Notes: generated from the sequence alone by a model not told the origin. DNA of 64,000 bases from Haemophilus_D parainfluenzae_AD (GCF_001679325.1 NZ_LZMX01000030.1); one strand, 5' to 3'. Positions 35,260-44,896 are shown, counted from the first letter of the stretch. Made by a program: numbers and translations.

Positions 35260-35284
35260 CTCTTTATTATAGGTAAGTGATTTT

Positions 35285-38200
35285 ATGTTGCCTCGTCTCT
35301 CTAATGTGCCACAACTTAATAATGTGGTGAGTGATTATCTTCACGAACTCCAAAAACAGTATTTTGAAGGTGATATTGCCTCAAATTATGCTGACCGCTT
35401 AAGCCTTGCGACAGATAACAGCGTCTATCAGCAACTTCCACAAGCTATTTTATTCCCTAAATCTGTTGCTGATGTGGTGCGCATTACCAAATTAGCAAAT
35501 AAAGAAAAATACCTTCACTTGACCTTTACACCTCGCGGTGGTGGCACGGGTACCAATGGACAATCTATTAATAACAATATTATTGTGGATCTCTCTCGCC
35601 ACATGACAGGCATTTTAGAGCTTAATATAGAAGAACGTTGGGTTCGTGTGCAGGCGGGCGTCGTAAAAGACCAACTCAATCAATTTTTAAAACCTCACGG
35701 CTTATTCTTTGCACCGGAGCTCTCCACCAGCAATCGTGCGACCTTAGGCGGCATGATTAATACTGATGCATCCGGTCAAGGTTCATTACAATACGGTAAA
35801 ACCTCTGATCACGTTTTAGCATTACGTTCTGTTTTAATGAATGGTGAAATATTAGATACAAGTGCGGTCAAATCTGACGATGTTTTAGAAAACTACCCGC
35901 TTGCAGAAAATAGTAAAACGCTACATCAAACGATTTTCCAACGTTGTAAAGAGAAGCGCACCTCAATCATTCAAGATTTACCACAACTCAATCGCTTTCT
36001 CACCGGTTACGATCTTAAGAATGTCTTTAATAAAGATGAAAGTGAATTTAATCTCACCCGAATTTTAACAGGGTCAGAAGGTTCACTTGCGTTTATCTGC
36101 GAAGCTAAACTCAATTTATTGCCGATTCCTAAATATCGCACCTTAATTAATGTGAAGTACAGTTCATTTGATGCAGCCCTTCGCAATGCACCTTTTATGG
36201 TAAAAGCCAATGCTCTTTCCGTCGAAACGGTAGATTCCAAAGTATTGAACCTTGCTAAGCAAGATATTATTTGGCATTCGGTAAAAGAACTTTTAACAGA
36301 AGAAGAACAAAATCCCATTCTTGGCTTAAACATTGTGGAATATGCGGGCAACAATCAAGCTAAAATCGACAGCCAAGTGACCGCACTTTGTCAGCAATTA
36401 GATGAAAAAATTGCACAAGGCAAAGATCATATTATTGGCTATCAACTTTGTTCTGACTTGCCTTCTATTGAACGTATTTACGCCATGCGTAAAAAAGCGG
36501 TGGGGCTATTGGGGAATGCGAAAGGCGCTGCCAAACCGATTCCTTTTGTGGAAGATACCTGTGTGCCACCAGAACATCTTGCGGATTACATTGCAGAATT
36601 TAGAGCCTTATTAGATAGTCACAATCTGCAATACGGGATGTTTGGTCATGTGGATGCCGGTGTATTGCACGTTCGCCCCGCTTTAGACTTATGCGATAAA
36701 GAACAAGTCAAACTCTTTAAAAAAATTTCAGATGAAGTGGCTGAACTCACCGTGAAATATGGCGGTTTGCTATGGGGCGAACACGGTAAAGGCGTACGCT
36801 CTCATTATGGAGAGAAATTCTTTACTCCCGAACTTTGGCAAGAATTACGTTATGTGAAGTTCTTATTTGATCCAAATAATCGTCTCAACCCAGGTAAAAT
36901 CTGTACGCCACTTAATAGCGATGCTGAACTCTATTCGATTCTCTCGCCGATGCGTGCAGATAATGATCGACAAATTCCGATTCAAATGCGAGATGAATTC
37001 AAAGGCGCGATGAATTGTAACGGTAACGGGCTTTGCTTTAACTTTGATGAGCATAGCATTATGTGCCCTTCCATGAAAGTGAGTAAAAATCGCGTGTTCT
37101 CTCCAAAAGGACGAGCTGCGATGGTTCGTGAGTGGTTGCGATTAATGGCGAATGAAAACGTATCACCTGAGCAATTAGATTTTCATAAAACACAAGTGAA
37201 ACTAACCGCACTTGTAGAACGTTTCCGCAATAGCGTACAGAAATGGCGCGGTGAGTATGATTTCTCGCATGAAGTGAAAGCGGCAATGGATACTTGCCTG
37301 GCCTGTAAAGCCTGTGCAAGCCAATGCCCAATAAAAATTGATGTGCCAAGTTTCCGTGCAAAATTCTTCCATTTCTACCACAGTCGTTATTTGCGTCCAG
37401 CCAAAGATCATATTGTGGCGAATTTAGAAGTGGCAGCACCTTATATGGCGAAACAACCGACATTATTCAATTATTTCACCAAGCTCAAAGTCACACAACG
37501 CTTGGTTGAAAAAACACTGGGTATGACTGATTTGCCTCTCCTTTCTGAGCCTAACCTTCAACAACAATTAGTCGAAATTGGCTACCAAGGCAAAAAATTA
37601 GAAGAATTGGAAGGTCTCAGTGCAACAGAAAAAGCCAATATGCTCTTTATCGTACAAGATCCTTATACCTCTTATTACGATGCTAAAGTAGTACGGGATT
37701 TCGTAGCTCTCACACAAAAACTAGGTTTTGAGCCAACCATTCTGCCTTTTAAACCGAATGGCAAAGCCATGCATATTAAAGGTTTTTTAACTCGCTTTAG
37801 TAAAACAGCGAAAACACAAGCGGAGTTTTTAAATCGCGTCGCCAAATTAAATGTGCCTTTAGTCGGCGTAGATCCAGCGATTGTGCTTTCTTATCGAGAT
37901 GAATATAAAGAGGTCTTAGGTGATTCTCGCGGTGACTTCCATGTACTCACAGCACATGAATGGCTGACCAATCAATTAGAAAGTAACGCATTACAAAGTG
38001 CGGTGAAAAATATCGCGAAATCTGACCGCACTTTTGAGTGGCATTTATTCCCTCATTGTACAGAATCCACCTTTATGCCAAACAGTCCGAAAGAATGGCA
38101 GCATATTTTTGCGCAATTTGGACAAACCTTGAATGTTGAAAAAGTCGGCTGTTGTGGCATGGCGGGCGTATTTGGCCATGAAGTACAAAATCAAACCATG

Positions 38201-38362
38201 TCAAAAGATATTTACGACGTATCGTGGGGCAAAAAATTACAAGGTAAAGATCCAAATCATTGTCTCGCAACTGGCTATTCCTGCCGTAGCCAAGTGAAAC
38301 GATATGAAAAAGCCATCTTGAAACACCCTGTTCAAGCATTGCTTGAAGTATTGAATCACTAA
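35285..38362 (+). CDS. ydiJ: FAD-binding / 4Fe-4S dehydrogenase, YdiJ type
   Basis: The 1025 residues combine an N-terminal FAD-binding domain (FTPRGGGTGTNGQSINNNIIVDLS, about 80-105), an FAD-oxidase C domain (HVDAGVLHVRP, WGEHGKGVRS), a 4Fe-4S motif CLACKACASQCP (near residue 672), and a CCG-type C-terminal domain (CCGMAGVFGHE). E. coli YdiJ acts on D-2-hydroxyglutarate, and older annotations call the family D-lactate dehydrogenase-like. The substrate here is inferred. It is divergent from ompA, as in H. influenzae. Five uptake sequences lie inside, two facing each other at 37996 and 38025. Confidence 0.9.
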   Translation: MLPRLSNVPQLNNVVSDYLHELQKQYFEGDIASNYADRLSLATDNSVYQQLPQAILFPKSVADVVRITKLANKEKYLHLTFTPRGGGTGTNGQSINNNIIVDLSRHMTGILELNIEERWVRVQAGVVKDQLNQFLKPHGLFFAPELSTSNRATLGGMINTDASGQGSLQYGKTSDHVLALRSVLMNGEILDTSAVKSDDVLENYPLAENSKTLHQTIFQRCKEKRTSIIQDLPQLNRFLTGYDLKNVFNKDESEFNLTRILTGSEGSLAFICEAKLNLLPIPKYRTLINVKYSSFDAALRNAPFMVKANALSVETVDSKVLNLAKQDIIWHSVKELLTEEEQNPILGLNIVEYAGNNQAKIDSQVTALCQQLDEKIAQGKDHIIGYQLCSDLPSIERIYAMRKKAVGLLGNAKGAAKPIPFVEDTCVPPEHLADYIAEFRALLDSHNLQYGMFGHVDAGVLHVRPALDLCDKEQVKLFKKISDEVAELTVKYGGLLWGEHGKGVRSHYGEKFFTPELWQELRYVKFLFDPNNRLNPGKICTPLNSDAELYSILSPMRADNDRQIPIQMRDEFKGAMNCNGNGLCFNFDEHSIMCPSMKVSKNRVFSPKGRAAMVREWLRLMANENVSPEQLDFHKTQVKLTALVERFRNSVQKWRGEYDFSHEVKAAMDTCLACKACASQCPIKIDVPSFRAKFFHFYHSRYLRPAKDHIVANLEVAAPYMAKQPTLFNYFTKLKVTQRLVEKTLGMTDLPLLSEPNLQQQLVEIGYQGKKLEELEGLSATEKANMLFIVQDPYTSYYDAKVVRDFVALTQKLGFEPTILPFKPNGKAMHIKGFLTRFSKTAKTQAEFLNRVAKLNVPLVGVDPAIVLSYRDEYKEVLGDSRGDFHVLTAHEWLTNQLESNALQSAVKNIAKSDRTFEWHLFPHCTESTFMPNSPKEWQHIFAQFGQTLNVEKVGCCGMAGVFGHEVQNQTMSKDIYDVSWGKKLQGKDPNHCLATGYSCRSQVKRYEKAILKHPVQALLEVLNH

Positions 38363-38400
38363 AATAGATTTTTTACTTACCACAATATTTTAGAAAATAA

Positions 38401-38431
38401 AAAGCGGTCAGACTTTAAATCTGACCGCTTT
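38401..38431. terminator. Bidirectional terminator, ydiJ / valS
   Basis: A 12-bp stem (AAAGCGGTCAGA / TCTGACCGCTTT) with a 7-base loop lies between the two convergent genes, with T-rich tails on both strands. It resembles but is not an uptake-sequence pair. Confidence 0.85.
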
Positions 38432-38444
38432 CTTTATTTAAAAA

Positions 38445-41309
38445 CTACAACGCTTCAATCGCTTTATACTGCTCTTGGATTTTTTCTAATCCAGATTGGT
38501 ATTCTGCTTGTTTTTCACGTTCTTTCGCAATCACCGCTTCTGGTGCTTTCGCCACAAAAGCTTCATTGCTGAGTTTATTCTCGATACGTTTAACCTCATT
38601 TTGATATTTTTCAATCTCTTTGGTTAAACGCGCAAGCTCGGTTTCTTTATTGATAAAGCCAGCCATTGGCACAAGCAATTCAGCATTGCCAACGAGTTTC
38701 GCTACAGCAAGCGGTGCTGTTTCGTTTGCGGCTAACACTTGAACGTTGTCTAACTTCGCCATTGCTTTTAAAAGAGCGATCTGTTTTTCGAGAATTTTTG
38801 CGTTTTCTACACTTAAATTACGGAATAACAGATCTAAGCCTTTGCTTGGTGCGATGTTGCTTTCTGCACGAATATTACGTACCGCAACAATCACTTCTTT
38901 TAACCACTCAATTTCAGCTTCCGCTTCAGGATCAAAGCCGTTCTCTTCCACTTGTGGGAAAGGTTGCAACATAATGCTGTCAGCCGTAATGCCCATAAAT
39001 CCTTTCACTTTTTGCCAAATTTCTTCGGTAATAAATGGAATGAGCGGATGGGCTAAACGTAATAATTTTTCTAACACATGAACCAAGGTTTGGCTTGCTG
39101 CTCGGATTTGTGCTGCATTGCCGTTGGCAAATACAGGTTTAGTCAATTCTAAATACCAGTCACAGAATTGGTTCCACGTAAATTCATAAATCGCATTGGC
39201 ACAAAGGTCAAAACGATATTGGCTTAATGAATTACGGAAAGTTTCCACTGTGCGGTTAAATTCTGATTGAATCCAACGGTCTGCCACGGAGAATTCGATT
39301 TCGCCTTCACTTAAATCCAATTTGTCATTGATGAGTATGAAGCGGCTTGCATTCCACAATTTATTACAGAAGTTGCGGTAGCCTTCTAAACGTTTCATAT
39401 CCCAGTTGATATCACGACCATTTGAAGCTAACGCTGCTAATGTAAAACGCAATGCGTCTGTACCGTGAGCTGCAATACCTTCAGCAAATTCTTTGCGCGT
39501 TGCTTTAGCAATTTTCTCTGCCAACTGCGGTTGCATCATGTTACCAGTACGTTTTTCAAGTAAATCTTCAAGGCTGATACCGTCGATCATGTCGATTGGG
39601 TCAAGTACGTTGCCTTTCGATTTAGACATTTTTTGTCCGTTTTCATCACGGATCAAGCCTGTTACGTATACGGTTTTGAATGGTACTTGTGGTTTACCGT
39701 TTTCATCTTTCACGAAGTGCATCGTAAACATAATCATACGAGCAACCCAGAAGAAGATAATGTCGAAGCCGGTAATTAACACATCCGTTGGATGGAACAT
39801 TTTGAGTTCTTTGGTTTGCTCCGGCCAACCTAAAGTGGAGAACGTCCACAAACCTGATGAGAACCACGTGTCTAACACGTCTTCATCTTGTTTTAACTCA
39901 ACCTCAGAATCTAAGTTATATTTTGACCGCACTTCTGCTTCGTTACGTGCGACATAAACATTGCCTTCTGCGTCATACCACGCTGGAATACGGTGTCCCC
40001 ACCAAAGTTGGCGAGAGATACACCAATCTTGAATATCACGCATCCAAGAGAAGTAAAGGTTTTCATATTGTTTCGGCACGAATTGGATTTCGCCGTCTTC
40101 CACCGCTTTAATCGCTACATCAGCAAGCGGTTTCACGCTTACATACCATTGGTCGGTTAACATCGGCTCAATCGGCACACCACCACGGTCGCCATAAGGC
40201 ACTTTTAAATCATGAGGTTTGATTTCATCTAATAAACCTATCGCTTCAAAATCTGCCACGATTTTCTTACGTGCAGCAAAACGTTCTAAGCCACGGTAAT
40301 CCGCAGGAATTGTCGCTTCATAGTCTGCAAGGGGTTTACCGTTAGTACCGATAATTTCCGCTTCATCACGAATATCTGCATTTAAGGTTAATACGTTAAC
40401 CATCGGCAAGCTGTGACGTTTACCAACTTCGTAGTCGTTGAAGTCGTGCGCAGGGGTAATTTTCACCACACCAGTACCGAATTCACGATCTACATATTCA
40501 TCGGCAATAATCGGAATTTCACGGTTTGCCAATGGCAGAACGACAGTTTTACCAATTAAAGATTGATAACGCTCATCTTCAGGATGCACCGCCACCGCCG
40601 TATCGCCCAACATGGTTTCCGGACGCGTGGTTGCCACCACTAAATAATCTTTACCATCTGCCGTTTTTGCACTGTTAGCTAACGGATAGCGGAAATGCCA
40701 AAGGGAGCCTTTGCTTTCTTTGTTTTCTACTTCTAAATCAGAAATTGCAGTGTGAAGTTTTGGATCCCAGTTTACTAAGCGTTTACCACGGTAAATCAAC
40801 CCTTCTTCGTGCAAACGAACAAACACTTCTTTTACCGCGTTAGATAAACCATCATCCATGGTAAAACGCTCGCGTTCCCAATCGATAGAGTTACCTAAAC
40901 GACGCATTTGTTGGCTAATTGTGCCGCCTGAATAGGCTTTCCAATCCCAAATTTTATTGATAAATGCTTCACGGCCATAATCATGGCGAGTTTTGCCTTC
41001 TTCTGCGGCAATTTTACGTTCCACCACCATTTGGGTTGCGATACCGGCGTGGTCTGTGCCCGCTTGCCATAAGGTGTTATGCCCTTCCATACGGTTAAAA
41101 CGGATCAAGGTATCCATTAAGGTTTGTTGGAAAGCATGTCCCATGTGCAAAGAACCTGTTACGTTCGGCGGCGGAATCGCAATGCAATAGCTCGGCGCGT
41201 TTTCATTTTCAGACGGTTTAAAATAACCGCTCTCTTCCCAATGTTGATAAAGGGCTTGTTCTACCGCAGACGGATTAAAACGGTCTGCCATTTCGAATTT
41301 TTGTGTCAT
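38445..41309 (-). CDS. valS: Valyl-tRNA synthetase
   Basis: A class I aminoacyl-tRNA synthetase charging tRNA-Val. The 954 residues show the HIGH-type motif PPNVTGSLHMGHAF (about 48-61), the editing domain, KMSKS in GQKMSKSKGNVLDP (near residue 560), and the C-terminal coiled coil (LARLTKEIEKYQNEVKRIENKLSNEAFVAKAP). Length matches E. coli ValS. It is convergent with ydiJ. Confidence 0.98.
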   Translation of the reverse strand: MTQKFEMADRFNPSAVEQALYQHWEESGYFKPSENENAPSYCIAIPPPNVTGSLHMGHAFQQTLMDTLIRFNRMEGHNTLWQAGTDHAGIATQMVVERKIAAEEGKTRHDYGREAFINKIWDWKAYSGGTISQQMRRLGNSIDWERERFTMDDGLSNAVKEVFVRLHEEGLIYRGKRLVNWDPKLHTAISDLEVENKESKGSLWHFRYPLANSAKTADGKDYLVVATTRPETMLGDTAVAVHPEDERYQSLIGKTVVLPLANREIPIIADEYVDREFGTGVVKITPAHDFNDYEVGKRHSLPMVNVLTLNADIRDEAEIIGTNGKPLADYEATIPADYRGLERFAARKKIVADFEAIGLLDEIKPHDLKVPYGDRGGVPIEPMLTDQWYVSVKPLADVAIKAVEDGEIQFVPKQYENLYFSWMRDIQDWCISRQLWWGHRIPAWYDAEGNVYVARNEAEVRSKYNLDSEVELKQDEDVLDTWFSSGLWTFSTLGWPEQTKELKMFHPTDVLITGFDIIFFWVARMIMFTMHFVKDENGKPQVPFKTVYVTGLIRDENGQKMSKSKGNVLDPIDMIDGISLEDLLEKRTGNMMQPQLAEKIAKATRKEFAEGIAAHGTDALRFTLAALASNGRDINWDMKRLEGYRNFCNKLWNASRFILINDKLDLSEGEIEFSVADRWIQSEFNRTVETFRNSLSQYRFDLCANAIYEFTWNQFCDWYLELTKPVFANGNAAQIRAASQTLVHVLEKLLRLAHPLIPFITEEIWQKVKGFMGITADSIMLQPFPQVEENGFDPEAEAEIEWLKEVIVAVRNIRAESNIAPSKGLDLLFRNLSVENAKILEKQIALLKAMAKLDNVQVLAANETAPLAVAKLVGNAELLVPMAGFINKETELARLTKEIEKYQNEVKRIENKLSNEAFVAKAPEAVIAKEREKQAEYQSGLEKIQEQYKAIEAL

Positions 41310-41395
41310 TTATTTTTCTCTTACTTAGTAGGGTGAGTATAAACACACCGTTATATAAAATACTTGGCACGTTGATATACGCACCCAACAAATAA

Positions 41396-41722
41396 TTAAT
41401 TTTCTTTTTTATCTTTTATCCAAGGATGTTTATTATTGGGGTCACCGTATTGCCCACATGATTTTCTTGCTTCATCATCCGATAGATAATAACGAGGAAT
41501 ATTGATTGGTAACAATGCGGTATCAGCCACAACAGATAAAGGCCAATCGATAAAATATAATGGTCTGGTCATATGCTTAAAGCCAACACCATCATAAAAA
41601 TTACCAGCCACCATATTGTAATCGTATCGAGTTCCAATATAAGGGCAAGGATCTTTCAATGTCGTTAAGGTTCCACACCCATAAAGAAACAGGCTTGATA
41701 ATATAAGAACGATTTTTTTCAT
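41396..41722 (-). CDS. YceK/YidQ family lipoprotein
   Basis: The 108 residues begin with a lipoprotein signal (MKKIVLILSSLFLYGC), lipid on C16. Glycine follows the cysteine, so outer-membrane sorting is expected. The mature part has PYIGTRYDYNMV, DWPLSVVADTALLPINIPRYYLSDDEARKSCG, typical of the DUF1375 (YceK/YidQ) family of unknown function. It lies between yqfB and valS on the same strand, with gaps of 70-90 bases. Confidence 0.8.
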   Translation of the reverse strand: MKKIVLILSSLFLYGCGTLTTLKDPCPYIGTRYDYNMVAGNFYDGVGFKHMTRPLYFIDWPLSVVADTALLPINIPRYYLSDDEARKSCGQYGDPNNKHPWIKDKKEN

Positions 41723-41793
41723 TTTAATTTTCCGCTCACAAAGTTCTGTTGAAATCCCAAATTGATTGGGAGCTGTAAATGTGCCTTACAAAT

Positions 41794-42108
41794 TTATTTA
41801 TTAAATTCTAGTATAAACTCAATCACATAAAACCGTTCTTCACTCGGATAAATCCCCCGAATCACTTCTTTCAACTCATCCAATCCCATATTCTCCTGCT
41901 TCGCATGCTGTTCTGTCAGTTCATCAAGGGTAATCGGCAATACACTTAACACTTTAATCGTGCAGAAATATTGATTATCTTCAAATCGACCAACACGTAG
42001 AATATCGCCCGCTTTAAAATAGCTTTCAGATTTATCCCGAATGGTAATCGTTTTACGCCCGGCGAGAATGTCGGCTTCAAAGCGTTGGTAAAAAGTGATG
42101 TCGTTCAT
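41794..42108 (-). CDS. yqfB: N4-acetylcytidine amidohydrolase YqfB (ASCH domain)
   Basis: The 104 residues align closely with E. coli YqfB: NDITFYQRFEADILAGRKTITIRDKSESYFKAGDILRVGRFEDNQYFCTI. The family hydrolyses N4-acetylcytidine to cytidine and acetate, salvaging modified RNA nucleosides. The ASCH fold spans the whole protein. An uptake sequence lies just upstream (42110). Confidence 0.92.
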   Translation of the reverse strand: MNDITFYQRFEADILAGRKTITIRDKSESYFKAGDILRVGRFEDNQYFCTIKVLSVLPITLDELTEQHAKQENMGLDELKEVIRGIYPSEERFYVIEFILEFNK

Positions 42109-42149
42109 AAAGTGCGGTCACAAAAAACCTATTTTTGAATCTCTATTTT

Positions 42150-42172
42150 GAGGGCGAATTGATCACGCCCTC
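42150..42172. other. Stem-loop between yqfB and the lipoprotein gene
   Basis: GAGGGCG pairs with CGCCCTC around a 9-base loop containing TGATCA. No T-run follows on either strand, so it is a structure of unknown role in the intergenic RNA rather than a clear terminator. Confidence 0.4.
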
Positions 42173-42188
42173 GTAGGTAAGTATGAGA

Positions 42189-42779
42189 TTATTCCTTAAT
42201 CCCTCTTAATTCGTCTTTAATACGTTGAATTTCTAGGAATAAACGACGTTCTTCCTGACGGCAAAAACTATCACCGCTTACGTTTTTCGCATCGGCAGCG
42301 CAACGAACTTGTTCGTATTGTTTTTCTAACACATTTAATACGGCTCTTTGCTGTTTACGTTCCGCGCTTTCTTTTGTTGCTTTTCCAGTAGTAACTGTTC
42401 GTGTTTTTTGAGGTTCTACTGTTTCTTGAGCTACAATCGTTTCTTGTTTATCAGATATATTTTCGGCAACATCATCCGCTTTTACTTCTTTTTTAATTTC
42501 TGCTTTTGCCGCATCAGATTTCATATCTCCATTTTTAGTATCAGCTTTAACGTCTGTGCTTTCTGTTTTTTCAGCCACTTTTTCAGCTGATTTAGTTTCA
42601 GTCACTAATTCTTTTGATTTTTCAACTGCAGTCTCCGCTTTTTCCACAGAAGAAGCAGTGACTGCTGTTTTTTCACTTGTCTTTGGAGAAGAGTTGTTAT
42701 CTTGATTATCACAAGCAGAAAGTAACACTGCACTCGCTATTAGAATTAGGCTAGATGCCACTTTTAGGTTTAAATTCAT
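42189..42779 (-). CDS. Predicted inner-membrane lipoprotein, Lys/Glu-rich
   Basis: I do not recognise a named family. The 196 residues have a lipobox LLSAC with C23 as lipid site, followed by Asp at +2, the Lol-avoidance signal that keeps lipoproteins in the inner membrane. Residues about 28-125 are a low-complexity K/E/A/T-rich stretch, probably extended or helical. The C-terminal 60 residues look structured (AERKQQRAVLNVLEKQYEQVRC, then a second Cys in SFCRQEERRLF) and helical, and the two cysteines may pair. It starts 30 bases after holC. Confidence 0.75.
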   Translation of the reverse strand: MNLNLKVASSLILIASAVLLSACDNQDNNSSPKTSEKTAVTASSVEKAETAVEKSKELVTETKSAEKVAEKTESTDVKADTKNGDMKSDAAKAEIKKEVKADDVAENISDKQETIVAQETVEPQKTRTVTTGKATKESAERKQQRAVLNVLEKQYEQVRCAADAKNVSGDSFCRQEERRLFLEIQRIKDELRGIKE

Positions 42780-42809
42780 TTTAGTTTCCTTAGTTTAGAT
42801 TAAAAATAA

Positions 42810-43241
42810 TTAAGTATTTTCAGTAGAAAGCGCCCAGCCTTGTGAGCGAAGAATTTTATAACGTTCGCGTGCTTGGGCTTTTTGCGTTTCTTCTACGGGT
42901 ACAAAATCAATTAATTGCGTAAAGCTGTGGCTAAAATCAGGCACTTCTATTTGCAAATTGATCAGCAAGTCACGACGTTGGGCGTTGCGTTTGCCTTTCC
43001 AACTAATCTCGATTGGCGGAGCATATTGTGTTGCTTCACCTGAAAGATTATGAGGAACAAACTCATTCGGATCCCGTTGCCATAATGCTTCATCAATTAA
43101 AAATGCTTGCTCTTCTGTTTCGCAAGCGATTAACACTCGCTTGCCTAAACGCCACGCTTGAGCGGCAAGATCACAGGCAAGTTGCTCAACTGTTATCTTC
43201 TTTTCTGGATTTAAGAGATAAAATTGTGCGTTTTTTGCCAT
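42810..43241 (-). CDS. holC: DNA polymerase III chi subunit
   Basis: HolC links the clamp loader to single-strand binding protein. The 143 residues show the family pattern: AQFYLLNPEKKITVEQLACDLAAQAWRLGKRVLIACETEEQAFLIDEALW, then FVPHNLSGEATQYAPPIEISW, and the closing RERYKILRSQGW. In enterobacteria holC usually follows pepA and precedes valS. Here the lipoprotein, yqfB and YceK-type genes stand between holC and valS. It is divergent from fumC. Confidence 0.95.
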   Translation of the reverse strand: MAKNAQFYLLNPEKKITVEQLACDLAAQAWRLGKRVLIACETEEQAFLIDEALWQRDPNEFVPHNLSGEATQYAPPIEISWKGKRNAQRRDLLINLQIEVPDFSHSFTQLIDFVPVEETQKAQARERYKILRSQGWALSTENT

Positions 43242-43367
43242 GATTGCGACTTCTCCATTTATCGTTTTGTAAACTGGCGGATTTTATCAAAAAAGCACTA
43301 AAAAATAAATCATCAACAAGGTGATTAACGCAAATAGAAAAAACACGAAAATTTTTTACCGCACTTT

Positions 43368-43383
43368 TATGATCTACATCACA
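43368..43383 (+). promoter_or_regulatory. CRP site upstream of fumC
   Basis: TATGATCTACATCACA matches TGTGA-N6-TCACA with one mismatch and A/T flanks. It lies about 97 bases upstream of the fumC ATG and directly abuts an uptake sequence (43358). A possible -10 (TATGTT, 43402) would place CRP near -40. Confidence 0.6.
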
Positions 43384-43479
43384 AAAGTGACTTTTTACCT
43401 TTATGTTACATTCCATTCATAACTCGTAGGTGTTAGAATTTTCGAGATTTATTTTTATTTTCGATGATAGGAGTATCAC

Positions 43480-44874
43480 ATGGCATTTCGTATTGAAAAA
43501 GACACTATGGGCGAAGTTCAAGTGCCTGCAGATAAATACTGGGCAGCACAAACCGAACGTTCCCGTAACAACTTCAAAATTGGTCCGGCAGCTTCTATGC
43601 CGCACGAAATTATTGAAGCGTTCGGTTATTTGAAAAAAGCCGCGGCTTTTGCAAACTATGATTTAGGTGTATTACCTGCAGAGAAACGTGATTTAATCGC
43701 AACCGCCTGTGATGAAATCCTTGCAGGAAAATTAGACGACCAATTCCCATTAGTTATTTGGCAAACCGGTTCAGGTACACAATCAAACATGAACGTGAAC
43801 GAAGTGGTAGCAAACCGTGCTCACGTTTTACATGGCGGTAAATTAGGTGAAAAATCATTCATCCATCCAAATGATGATGTGAACAAATCCCAATCTTCAA
43901 ATGATACTTTCCCAACTGCAATGCACATTGCGGCATACAAAAAAGTGGTTGAACATACCATTCCTTGTGTAGAACGTTTACAAAAAACTTTCGCTAAAAA
44001 ATCAGCAGAATTTAAAGATGTAGTAAAAATTGGTCGTACTCACTTAATGGATGCAACTCCATTAACATTAGGTCAAGAATTTTCTGCTTATGCTGCACAA
44101 CTAGATTTCGGTTTACGTGCATTGAGAAACACCCTTCCACACTTAAGTCAATTAGCACTTGGTGGTACTGCAGTAGGTACTGGTTTGAACACGCCGAAAG
44201 GTTATGATGTAAAAGTGGCGGAATATATTGCAAAATTCACTGGCTTACCATTCGTGACAGCAGAAAACAAATTTGAAGCGTTAGCTGCACACGATGCGAT
44301 CGTTGAAACTCACGGTGCAATTAAACAATTAGCGATGAGTTTATTCAAAATTGCAAACGACATTCGTTTATTAGCATCAGGTCCACGTTCCGGTATCGGT
44401 GAAATCTTAATTCCTGAAAATGAACCAGGTTCTTCTATCATGCCGGGTAAAGTGAACCCAACTCAATGTGAAGCATTAACCATGGTATGTGCGCAAGTAT
44501 TTGGTAACGATACCACTATCGCATTTGTTGGTTCACAAGGTCATTTCCAATTAAACGTATTTAACCCTGTAATGGTGGCAAATTTCTTACAATCTGCACA
44601 ATTATTGGGTGATGCTTGCGTATCATTTGATGAACACTGCGCAACTGGTATTCAACCAAACTACCCACGCATTAAACAACAGTTGGAAAATTCATTGATG
44701 TTAGTAACCGCACTTAATACCCATATCGGTTACGAAAATGCAGCGAAAATTGCAAAAACTGCACACAAAAATGGTACAACCTTACGTGAAGAAGCGATTA
44801 ACTTAGGCTTAGTTTCAGCCGAAGATTTCGACAAATGGGTTCGTCCAGAAGATATGGTGGGTAGCTTAAAATAA
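43480..44874 (+). CDS. fumC: Fumarase C (class II fumarate hydratase)
   Basis: An iron-independent fumarase of the citric acid cycle. The 464 residues show RIEKDTMGEVQVPADKYWAAQTERS, IWQTGSGTQSNMN, the signature GSSIMPGKVNPTQCEA and the C-terminal RPEDMVG. GGAG precedes the ATG. A CRP-like site lies upstream and a terminator follows, so it is probably transcribed alone. One uptake sequence lies at 44707. Confidence 0.98.
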   Translation: MAFRIEKDTMGEVQVPADKYWAAQTERSRNNFKIGPAASMPHEIIEAFGYLKKAAAFANYDLGVLPAEKRDLIATACDEILAGKLDDQFPLVIWQTGSGTQSNMNVNEVVANRAHVLHGGKLGEKSFIHPNDDVNKSQSSNDTFPTAMHIAAYKKVVEHTIPCVERLQKTFAKKSAEFKDVVKIGRTHLMDATPLTLGQEFSAYAAQLDFGLRALRNTLPHLSQLALGGTAVGTGLNTPKGYDVKVAEYIAKFTGLPFVTAENKFEALAAHDAIVETHGAIKQLAMSLFKIANDIRLLASGPRSGIGEILIPENEPGSSIMPGKVNPTQCEALTMVCAQVFGNDTTIAFVGSQGHFQLNVFNPVMVANFLQSAQLLGDACVSFDEHCATGIQPNYPRIKQQLENSLMLVTALNTHIGYENAAKIAKTAHKNGTTLREEAINLGLVSAEDFDKWVRPEDMVGSLK

Positions 44875-44896
44875 ACTCCCCCAATAATTTGATGTC

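Larger units (their letters stand above)
34885..35284. other. ompA-ydiJ divergent intergenic region
   Basis: These 400 bases hold, from left to right, the long ompA leader with an inverted repeat TTCCTTT/AAAGGAA near 35025-35050, the ompA promoter (35064-35092), a 14-bp palindrome (35139-35152), a strong hairpin (35158-35184), and a T8 run at 35221 before the ydiJ start. No protein gene is visible. The hairpin is not at the end of any annotated gene. Confidence 0.8.
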
